NCBI GenBank assembly: GCA_900552525.1
Contig: UNSK01000063.1
Coordinates: 1-9,440, forward strand
From: Candidatus Gastranaerophilales bacterium
Lineage (GTDB): Bacteria > Cyanobacteriota > Vampirovibrionia > Gastranaerophilales > Gastranaerophilaceae
Reading direction: 5' to 3'
Length of the DNA stretch: 9,440 bases
The number at the start of each line of letters is the position of its first letter. Position 1 is the stretch's first letter. This document shows positions 1 to 5,829 of this stretch, piece by piece. The notes under the pieces are model-generated. The model had not been told where the DNA came from, searched no databases, and saw only the letters and a list, made by a program, of their open reading frames with translations. The translations under genes and the position numbers were made by a program.

Positions 1-930
1 GATAAAATTGAATTAAAATATTTTGAGTTTAATAATCTTGTAACAAATTTCTGGATAATAAAAGAATTTCTTGATAGAGATAATGAAGTTTATATTACAA
101 CAATTCCTAATTTATCCTTAAAAGAAGATATAGCTTATACAAAATGCTATGAAACTTTTGTTTCAGATAATAATATTTTTTATAAGGATGTAAAACTTGA
201 AAAACTGATTGATGATTTTGACATTGTAATGTTTAGACCAGATCCTCCGGTTGATATTGATTATATTAATGCAACCTATATTTTTGATTTTGTATCAAAA
301 CCTCAGGTAATCAATTCTCCTTCCGCGATAAGAGATTTCAACGAGAAGCTGCATAGTGTTTATTTCAAAGACTTAATGTCAGAAAATATTGTAACCGCCT
401 CGCTCAATTCTATTGAAGAATTTCTTGCAAAGCATAAACAAATTGTATTAAAGCCTTTAAACAGATGCTTTGGTTCTGGCGTAATGTATTTATACGAGGG
501 TGATCCGAATACAAGAACTATAATTAATACTATGACAAACAACGAAACTACACTTGTTATGGTGCAAAAATATCTTCCAGGAGTAAAAAGAGGAGATATC
601 AGGGTGCTTACACTTGGTGATAAAGTCTTAAACTACTGTGTGAGAAAACTTCCTACGAACGATGATTTTAAATTCAATACGCATAATGATAAATTTATAG
701 AAAAGGCTGAACTTTCTCCAGAAGAGTTACAAAACTTTACCGGTGTAGCAAAAACTTTAAACAAAATGGGAATTTCTATGGCCGGTCTTGATGTTATTGA
801 CGGCAGAATTATAGAAGTCAATGTTACAAGCCCGTGTTACTTTATAAAAGAAATTAACGGCTTATATGGAGTTAAGCTTGAACGAGAAATCTGTGACTTT
901 TTGTTGACACAAGCCTTGTTATCCTTATAA
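1..930 (+). CDS. gshB: Glutathione synthetase-like ATP-grasp ligase, 5' end cut by window
   Basis: The reading frame is open from base 1 and lacks its start; 309 residues are visible, against 316 in E. coli GshB, so only about 10 N-terminal residues seem missing. GshB joins gamma-glutamylcysteine and glycine with ATP in the cytoplasm. Family landmarks seen: a DxxxMFRPDPP segment (visible residues 72-83, E. coli LDVILMRKDPP), NATYI, IRDFNEKL, the ATP-grasp lysine segment KPLNRCFGSGV (151-161), LPGVKRGDIRVL, and the metal-binding C-terminal EVNVTSP (about 272-278). Odd: the mobile loop after CVRKLP (around 217-233) keeps its length but has lost the glycine-rich TRGNLAAGG of typical GshB, reading FKFNTHNDK instead. 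The ATP-grasp fold is secure; the exact acceptor substrate is less certain. No gshA is visible. An ATG at 229 is internal, because homology extends upstream of it. Confidence 0.85.
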   Translation, partial: DKIELKYFEFNNLVTNFWIIKEFLDRDNEVYITTIPNLSLKEDIAYTKCYETFVSDNNIFYKDVKLEKLIDDFDIVMFRPDPPVDIDYINATYIFDFVSKPQVINSPSAIRDFNEKLHSVYFKDLMSENIVTASLNSIEEFLAKHKQIVLKPLNRCFGSGVMYLYEGDPNTRTIINTMTNNETTLVMVQKYLPGVKRGDIRVLTLGDKVLNYCVRKLPTNDDFKFNTHNDKFIEKAELSPEELQNFTGVAKTLNKMGISMAGLDVIDGRIIEVNVTSPCYFIKEINGLYGVKLEREICDFLLTQALLSL

Positions 931-944
931 AAATATTGTATAAT
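916..944 (+). promoter_or_regulatory. Sigma70-type promoter for the secreted TPR gene and fliW-csrA
   Basis: TTGTTA (916-921) and a perfect TATAAT (939-944) are separated by 17 bp. The -35 lies inside the end of the upstream ATP-grasp gene. A start near 951-953 would give a leader of about 70 nt before the TPR gene. A TTGACA at 904-909 is 29 bp from the TATAAT, too far to serve as its -35. Confidence 0.55.
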
Positions 945-1023
945 TCAATTAGATGGTGGATATTAAGATTTAGTGTCCGTTGTATATTGTTATATATGGT
1001 ATAGTTAAATAAGAAGGATGATT

Positions 1024-1776
1024 ATGAAAAAGCATATTTTAGTAATATTAAGCGTTTTGATATGTACAATGAGCATGGCTGTAGTTGACGCAAAATCAAC
1101 AACAAGTCCGGCTTTGGCTTCTGCAATAAAAATGTATAAGACTAAAAATTACTCAGGATGCTATATTGCATTAAATGATATTGTAAAAAAAGATCCTTCT
1201 AACGCATTAGCATATTATTATTTAGCAATGTCTTCTGCTCAGATTGGCAAAAAAGATGAAGCTATAGATAATTATACAAAAGTTATGTCACTTTCTCCTA
1301 ATGGAGTGCTTGGTAAATATGCTGCCAAAGGTAAAGTGTGCTTAGAAAATCCTGATAAATGTCATGAACCAGAAGAAGCTGCTGATCCCGATGATGCTTT
1401 TATTCGCGGCGGTTTTGGATCAGGTTTCTCTGAAAAAGTGAGAAGCGATTATGAAAAACAAAAAATTGAAAATCTTATGCGTGAAATGAACAGGGGAAAA
1501 GATGTTCAACCGCAAAACTTTAAGGATTACAAGGATTTCTCAAGCCAAGCTCCTACAAATGACGAAATTGTTGCAGCTTTGCGGGTACTTCAAAGAGCAG
1601 GATTGAGCGATTTAGTTCGTGGTAATAATGTAACTGATTTGTCTTTGCTGACAGGCAATCAGGGGTATAATAACGAAAATGCGGTATTAAATATGCTGAC
1701 AGGGAATGGCAGCTCATCGCTTAATCCGCAGGTGATACAATCATTGTTGACTAATCAAATGTCAATTGGTTTTTAA
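1024..1776 (+). CDS. Secreted TPR-repeat protein of unknown function
   Basis: This gene encodes a 250-residue protein with a Sec signal peptide: MKK, a hydrophobic stretch, and likely cleavage after A23 in VVDA-KS. One to two TPR units follow (about residues 28-100, with ALAYYYLAMSSAQIGKKDEA typical of the repeat), then a low-complexity Asp/Glu/Gly region, a charged helical stretch (KVRSDYEKQKIENLMREM), and a C-terminal tail with three short LLT/MLT motifs (LLTGN, MLTGN, LLTNQ). TPRs usually mediate protein contacts; a periplasmic or envelope role is inferred. I prefer the ATG at 1024: AAGAAGG at 1011-1017 is well spaced for it but directly abuts the alternative ATG at 1018, which would add two residues. 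It lies 12 bp upstream of fliW and probably shares its transcript. No specific family recognised. Confidence 0.8.
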   Translation: MKKHILVILSVLICTMSMAVVDAKSTTSPALASAIKMYKTKNYSGCYIALNDIVKKDPSNALAYYYLAMSSAQIGKKDEAIDNYTKVMSLSPNGVLGKYAAKGKVCLENPDKCHEPEEAADPDDAFIRGGFGSGFSEKVRSDYEKQKIENLMREMNRGKDVQPQNFKDYKDFSSQAPTNDEIVAALRVLQRAGLSDLVRGNNVTDLSLLTGNQGYNNENAVLNMLTGNGSSSLNPQVIQSLLTNQMSIGF

Positions 1777-1788
1777 GAAAGTAAGAGA

Positions 1789-2220
1789 ATGAAGTTAACG
1801 ACTGTTAGATTTGGTGAAATTGATATAGACGAAAGCCGTATATTTGATTTTGTTCTTCCATTAATTGGTTTTGATATGCTTAAAAAATTTGTTATATTAG
1901 AGCCAAACAAAGAAACTCTTTTCAAATGGCTTCAATCTGTAGAAGATCCGGGACTGGCGTTTCCTATTATATCAGTTTCAAATTTGAATTTTGATTATAC
2001 TATTGATTTGCCGGATAATGTTGTAGAGGCATTAAAAATTACAAATGTTGAAAGTCTGCTGGTTATGAATATAACCTCAATTCCGCAGGATGACCCAAAG
2101 GGTACAACAATAAATCTATTGGCTCCTCTTGTTTTCAACATTGATACACAAACCGCAGGACAGGTTGTGTTATCTGGTTCAGGATATGACATAAGTTACC
2201 CTATGTTTAAAAATAATTAA
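1789..2220 (+). CDS. fliW: Flagellar assembly factor FliW, CsrA antagonist
   Basis: The 143-residue product has the FliW pattern throughout: an N-terminal TxRFGEIDIDESRIFDF, a central LPLIGFDMLKKFVIL, FKWLQSVEDPGLAFPII (the family's WLQSVDDPxLAF signature), LNFDYTIDLPD, a LLVMNIT strand, and a C-terminal NLLAPLVFN segment. In other bacteria FliW binds CsrA and relieves its block on flagellin mRNA translation, and flagellin competes for FliW. Its placement 17 bp before csrA matches the classic fliW-csrA pairing and implies this lineage is, or was, flagellated. No strong Shine-Dalgarno is seen; GTAAGAGA precedes the ATG. It is probably cotranscribed with the TPR gene upstream. Confidence 0.93.
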   Translation: MKLTTVRFGEIDIDESRIFDFVLPLIGFDMLKKFVILEPNKETLFKWLQSVEDPGLAFPIISVSNLNFDYTIDLPDNVVEALKITNVESLLVMNITSIPQDDPKGTTINLLAPLVFNIDTQTAGQVVLSGSGYDISYPMFKNN

Positions 2221-2237
2221 TAATTTTAAGGAATAAA

Positions 2238-2588
2238 ATGCTCGTAATTACTAGAAAAAACGGTCAAAAAATAATGATTAACGACAATATTGAAATAACT
2301 ATTGTCGAAGCTAAGAATGGGGTTTGTAAAGTCGCGATAAAAGCAGACAAGGATGTTAAGATTTATCGTGAAGAGATTTATTTGCAAATTAAGCTCGCAA
2401 ACTTGATTGGCAAAAATACAAATGTTTCTGCAGTTGATTCTGTATCAAATCTGATAAAAAGCGGTACTGTGCTTAATGATAAAGCAGGTGTGTCTTCTTC
2501 CACCGGAGAAGAAGTTGTTGTTGATGAAGAAAATAGCAAATCGACAAAAAGTTCAATAAGAATTAATAAAAAAAATGTTGAGTCTTAA
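2238..2588 (+). CDS. csrA: Translational regulator CsrA with extended C-terminal tail
   Basis: CsrA is a dimeric RNA-binding protein that represses translation by binding GGA motifs over ribosome-binding sites. The N-terminal 60 residues match the family: MLVITRKNGQKIMI with the RNA-contact arginine in TR, a central NGVCKVAIKADKDVKIY, and REEIYLQI carrying the second key arginine. The usual APK/APR turn reads ADK here. The protein is 116 residues, while most CsrA proteins are about 60-80. Residues from about 60 onward form a Ser/Lys/Glu-rich, probably disordered tail ending in KSTKSSIRINKKNVES. AAGGA at 2228-2232 is a good Shine-Dalgarno. The last 14 bp overlap the next gene in another frame, suggesting coupled translation. 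Pairing with fliW supports a flagellar role. Confidence 0.93.
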   Translation: MLVITRKNGQKIMINDNIEITIVEAKNGVCKVAIKADKDVKIYREEIYLQIKLANLIGKNTNVSAVDSVSNLIKSGTVLNDKAGVSSSTGEEVVVDEENSKSTKSSIRINKKNVES

Positions 2589-3156
2589 TAAAGATAATTT
2601 TTTCTTTTTTTATGATGACTGCTCTTGCATAAAACTTATACCGGATTCTTTAGAGCATGGATATCTTGCTGTATTAAATGACGATTTGGATGTTGCTGCA
2701 AAGATTTTTAGTAAAATAGATTCACCTAGAGCTAAGTGGGCTAAAATTCTTGTATCAATACTTAATGGGGTTTTGGAAGAATATCCTACTTATTTTCAGG
2801 TGCGCAACTTTTTAGAAATTGATTTAGATTTGCTCCTTAGAAATGAAAAGATTCATTATGTTGAATTGCTTCTGGGAGCACTGGAAATCCTGAGTACTGT
2901 TAATCAGGAGGTATATAAGTATGCAGGACGCGTAATGTATGTGAATAAGCTCTATTCAGCTGCTATTAAATACATGAATAAATCAAAAAAAATATATTAT
3001 AATGATGCAGAATTACATTTTATGCTTGCAAAGTATTACCTGCACGTGAATGATTGCGAGCTGGCGCTGTTTTATATTGATGAGTGTTTAAAACTTATTC
3101 CAGATTATTATCCTGCACATCTATTAAAGCAAAAAATTGAAGAAAGATGGTTTTAA
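2575..3156 (+). CDS. TPR-like helical-repeat protein overlapping csrA
   Basis: This gene encodes a 193-residue cytoplasmic protein with no signal peptide or membrane segment. Helical repeats resembling TPRs are seen at about residues 25-60 (YLAVLNDDLDVAAKIFSKID), 112-146 (VNKLYSAAIKYMNKSKKIYY) and 147-180 (ELHFMLAKYYLHVNDCELAL, then LKLIPDYYPAH). The start ATG lies inside csrA, 14 bp before the csrA stop and in a different frame, and has no Shine-Dalgarno, so translation is probably coupled to csrA. That arrangement suggests a role linked to the FliW/CsrA system or flagellar assembly, but this is inference from position only. No named family recognised. Its tail (3137-3156) holds the -35 of the next gene's promoter. 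Confidence 0.8.
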   Translation: MLSLNKDNFFFFYDDCSCIKLIPDSLEHGYLAVLNDDLDVAAKIFSKIDSPRAKWAKILVSILNGVLEEYPTYFQVRNFLEIDLDLLLRNEKIHYVELLLGALEILSTVNQEVYKYAGRVMYVNKLYSAAIKYMNKSKKIYYNDAELHFMLAKYYLHVNDCELALFYIDECLKLIPDYYPAHLLKQKIEERWF

Positions 3157-3165
3157 TAGTATAAT
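3137..3165 (+). promoter_or_regulatory. Promoter giving a leaderless mRNA for the coiled-coil gene
   Basis: TTGAAG (3137-3142) and a perfect TATAAT (3160-3165) are 17 bp apart, and the ATG of the next gene starts 7 nt after the TATAAT. Normal start-site spacing puts transcription at or within a base or two of the ATG, leaving no room for a ribosome-binding site, and none is visible. Confidence 0.6.
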
Positions 3166-3172
3166 TTAACGT

Positions 3173-3847
3173 ATGAAGGGTGATATTTTTGTAAATAATA
3201 ATAAGACGAATATTTTTCAGTCAGGTTCGAATGAAAATAACTTTTTTGTACAGCAGGAAAGTTTTCAGGCGAATGATATGCCGACAGAGCCTGTTAGACG
3301 TCTTAATGATTATGATTATAATATATTGCGTGAAGATGCTTATAAAGATGTTTCAGATGAGCTGTTTAAGCTGGAATATAAGATTTCTCGTCTGGAAGAA
3401 GAACTTACCGGCGTAGATGGTCAAATTCAATCAGCACGTGATATAAGCGATTATGACACTGTTGAATATTTAATAAATAGAAAGAAACAATTGAAAGAAG
3501 ATTTAGACGGGCTGGTTGAAATTTATAACGACAAAAGCCTTTCTGCAAAAATTTCCGGAAGTTTATTTAATATAATATCTCCTAATATAAAAAGCCATTT
3601 TGCGAAGCTTTCTAAAAACTTAAATTCCCTAAAGAATAATTTTTTATCAAGTATGTCTGGTAAATTTGCTTCTGTGCAAGAGTTAAAACAATCGCTTAAT
3701 AAACTTGAAAATATCAACAAAAGTGTAGATGAATTGATGACACTTCAAACTCCTTACGGTGAAGCCGGGGAAAAATATGATCAGCTTTCTAAATACATAA
3801 CCCGTGCAAACACTATTCAAGCTAAAATCTCACGATTGCTAAAGTAG
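3173..3847 (+). CDS. Coiled-coil protein of unknown function
   Basis: The 224-residue product has no signal peptide. Residues 1-40 are Asn/Gln/Ser-rich and probably disordered. Residues about 58-120 form a charged amphipathic helix typical of a coiled coil (ELFKLEYKISRLEEELTG, then RKKQLKEDLDGLVEIY). A less charged Ser/Phe/Leu stretch follows (SLFNIISPNIKSHFAKLS), then a second helical region (about 167-224, VQELKQSLNKLENINKSVDE). It sits between the csrA-linked TPR gene and der, with its own promoter. The start is the ATG 7 nt after a TATAAT, without a Shine-Dalgarno. No family recognised; a structural or flagellum-associated role would be a guess. Confidence 0.75.
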   Translation: MKGDIFVNNNKTNIFQSGSNENNFFVQQESFQANDMPTEPVRRLNDYDYNILREDAYKDVSDELFKLEYKISRLEEELTGVDGQIQSARDISDYDTVEYLINRKKQLKEDLDGLVEIYNDKSLSAKISGSLFNIISPNIKSHFAKLSKNLNSLKNNFLSSMSGKFASVQELKQSLNKLENINKSVDELMTLQTPYGEAGEKYDQLSKYITRANTIQAKISRLLK

Positions 3848-3882
3848 CAAATTATTCTGGTTTATGTTAAAGTAAGTTTATT

Positions 3883-5223
3883 ATGAAAAGAAAACCAATT
3901 ATTGCAGTCGTAGGAAGACCAAACGTAGGGAAATCAACCTTTGTAAACAGACTTGTAGGCAGACGTCAGTCTATTGTAGATGACACGCCGGGAGTTACAA
4001 GGGACAGAATATATTTTGATGTAGAATGGCAAAATAAGCAATTTACTGTAATTGATACTGGCGGTATAATTCCCGGCGATGAAGATGATATTATGCTTTC
4101 TATATATGATCAGGCAAAAATAGCCTGTGAAAAAGCAGACAAAATAATCTTTATTGTAGACGGAATGGAAGGTGCTACGCCTGTTGATATTGATATAGCA
4201 AACATTCTTCGCCAATCTGATAAACCGATTTTCCTTGCAGTAAATAAGGTAGATTCTCATAACCAGATAACAATGATAAGTGATTTTTATTCTCTTGCTG
4301 TTGGTGACCCGATAGCAATTTCAGCTCTTCATGGTTCAGGCGGAGTTGGAGATTTGTTAGAAGAAATTACTGCTGATTTTACAGAAGATGAAAAATTTGA
4401 AGAAGATAAGACAATTAAAATAGCAATTGTAGGTCGTCCAAATGCAGGGAAATCATCTATTGTAAATGCTCTTCTTGGAGAAAAACGTGTTATTGTTTCT
4501 GATGTTTCCGGAACAACACGCGACAGTATTGATTCAAGATTAACTTATGAAAATCAAGAATTTGTAATTATTGATACAGCTGGAATTAGAAAAAAAGCAA
4601 AAGTTGACTACGGAGTAGAAAAATTTGCGGTAGACCGTGCTATCCGCTCGATTAGAGAATGTGATGTTGCACTTATGGTAATTGATGCTACAGAAGCTGT
4701 AAATGGTATATCAGATCAGGACAAAAAGATTGCTTCAATTATTACAGAAGCAGGCAAGGGCATGGTAATTGCAATCAATAAATGGGATTTGGTTGAAGAT
4801 AAAAAATCAAATACTATAAACAAATTTGACCAGAAAATAGCACATGAAATTCCTTTTCTGGACTATGTTCCGAAGATATACATAAGCGCTGTTACACATC
4901 AGCGTCTTAACCAGATATTTGCAAAAGTTATGGATGTTCAGCACGAACGTTCAAAACGTATTCCAACAGGACTTCTGAATAAAGTGATTAATGAGGCATA
5001 TGCCTTAAATCCACCGCAGACAATCAGAAATAAACGCTTGAAAATTATGTATTCCACTCAGGCTTCTATTGAACCGCCAACGTTTATTTTATTTGCAAAT
5101 AACGAAGATTTAATGAAAGACCACTACAAACGTTATATGGAAAACAAATTGCGTGAAGCGTTCGGCTTTACCGGAACTCCTATAAGAATAGCTGTAAGAA
5201 CACGCTCTGAAAAGAAGAAGTAA
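3883..5223 (+). CDS. der: Ribosome biogenesis GTPase Der (EngA)
   Basis: Der is an essential double-GTPase needed for 50S subunit assembly. The 446-residue protein shows both G domains and the C-terminal KH-like domain. Domain 1: P-loop GRPNVGKS (11-18), DTPGVTRD (34-41), DTGG (58-61), NKVD (121-124). Domain 2: GRPNAGKS (184-191), SGTTRD (209-214), DTAG (231-234), NKWD (299-302), and an SA motif near 335. The C-terminal part (about 350-440) includes NPPQTIRNKRLKIMYSTQ and GTPIRI, as expected for the KH-like domain. Length is normal. The start is the only sensible ATG before the first G1 motif; no clear Shine-Dalgarno is seen. It is 35 bp after the coiled-coil gene and ends 5 bp from the convergent transpeptidase gene. 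Confidence 0.97.
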   Translation: MKRKPIIAVVGRPNVGKSTFVNRLVGRRQSIVDDTPGVTRDRIYFDVEWQNKQFTVIDTGGIIPGDEDDIMLSIYDQAKIACEKADKIIFIVDGMEGATPVDIDIANILRQSDKPIFLAVNKVDSHNQITMISDFYSLAVGDPIAISALHGSGGVGDLLEEITADFTEDEKFEEDKTIKIAIVGRPNAGKSSIVNALLGEKRVIVSDVSGTTRDSIDSRLTYENQEFVIIDTAGIRKKAKVDYGVEKFAVDRAIRSIRECDVALMVIDATEAVNGISDQDKKIASIITEAGKGMVIAINKWDLVEDKKSNTINKFDQKIAHEIPFLDYVPKIYISAVTHQRLNQIFAKVMDVQHERSKRIPTGLLNKVINEAYALNPPQTIRNKRLKIMYSTQASIEPPTFILFANNEDLMKDHYKRYMENKLREAFGFTGTPIRIAVRTRSEKKK

Positions 5224-5241
5224 AATTATTATTTTATAATT
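5224..5241. terminator. Weak AT-only inverted repeat between convergent genes
   Basis: AATTAT (5224-5229), a 6-nt TATTTT loop, and ATAATT (5236-5241) form a perfect six-pair stem made only of A-T pairs, right where der and the transpeptidase gene converge. It partly overlaps the transpeptidase 3' end. It could act as a weak bidirectional end point, but chance is a fair alternative in such AT-rich DNA. Confidence 0.25.
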
Positions 5242-5828
5242 ATTATATCGCCTCGTTTAACTTCTTTTGAGAGTTGTTTTATGACTTCATTATCCATTCT
5301 TATGCAGCCTAGTGATGCGTATTTTCCAAGACTGGATTTGTTGCTGTTACCATGAATAAATTCTCCTGTGCGCGATTGTTCTCCATTATCAGGATTAATT
5401 TTATTTAAACAAATAATATTGGGCCCGTAAGCTCCGGGATTTTTTCTGCGTTTTGTACTTTTAGGAGCAGTTCTATAAGGGTACTTTTCTATGTGAGTGA
5501 CAATGCGTACACCTTTATCTGTTGGTGTATTAGGTTTCCCGCTTGCAATAAGATAAGCCTTTTCTGCAACTCCAAGGCTATCATACTTAAACAAGACATT
5601 TTTGCTTAAATCTACTACAATTACAGCATTCTGTACTTTCCCATTTATTGATATTTCAGGATTTGGCGCTGCATTCAATACTGCAGAGTCTGAAGATCCC
5701 TCTGGAGGAGGTACTACTTTTTCAAATCTGTCTTTTTCTGATAGTTGTGCATAAAGTGGAGCTTTGTACATCGGTGCTGCTATAGCAAGTGTAAGGCCCA
5801 AAGTTTTTATGTAGTTAGATATTTTCAT
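5229..5828 (-). CDS. Secreted L,D-transpeptidase (YkuD domain)
   Basis: YkuD-family L,D-transpeptidases use a cysteine to cross-link peptidoglycan stem peptides or anchor proteins in the periplasm. The 199-residue product begins with a signal peptide (MKISNYIK, hydrophobic to about residue 27, likely cleavage near LYA-Q), followed by a Pro/Ser-rich linker. The catalytic domain covers about residues 60-199: NAVIVVDLSKNVLFKY, a SGKPNTPTDKG segment, and the active-site pattern with H159 in FIHGN and SLGCIRM giving C175 and R177. All the key residues of the HG...SxGCxR motif are present. It is the last gene of the operon, starting 1 nt after the amylase-family stop. AGGATTAAG lies upstream, and coupling is likely. 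Specificity cannot be assigned from sequence alone. Confidence 0.9.
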   Translation of the reverse strand: MKISNYIKTLGLTLAIAAPMYKAPLYAQLSEKDRFEKVVPPPEGSSDSAVLNAAPNPEISINGKVQNAVIVVDLSKNVLFKYDSLGVAEKAYLIASGKPNTPTDKGVRIVTHIEKYPYRTAPKSTKRRKNPGAYGPNIICLNKINPDNGEQSRTGEFIHGNSNKSSLGKYASLGCIRMDNEVIKQLSKEVKRGDIIIIK

Positions 5829-5829
5829 A

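Noticed and set aside
1645..1671. TATAAT at 1666-1671 with TTGCTG upstream inside the TPR gene, a possible internal promoter for fliW-csrA
   Set aside because: The spacing is only 15 bp, the -35 is weak, and the motif lies in AT-rich coding sequence; not distinguishable from chance.
3934..4260. 108-codon minus-strand frame opposite der
   Set aside because: It lies wholly inside the conserved first GTPase domain of der; composition and lack of motifs mark it as a shadow.
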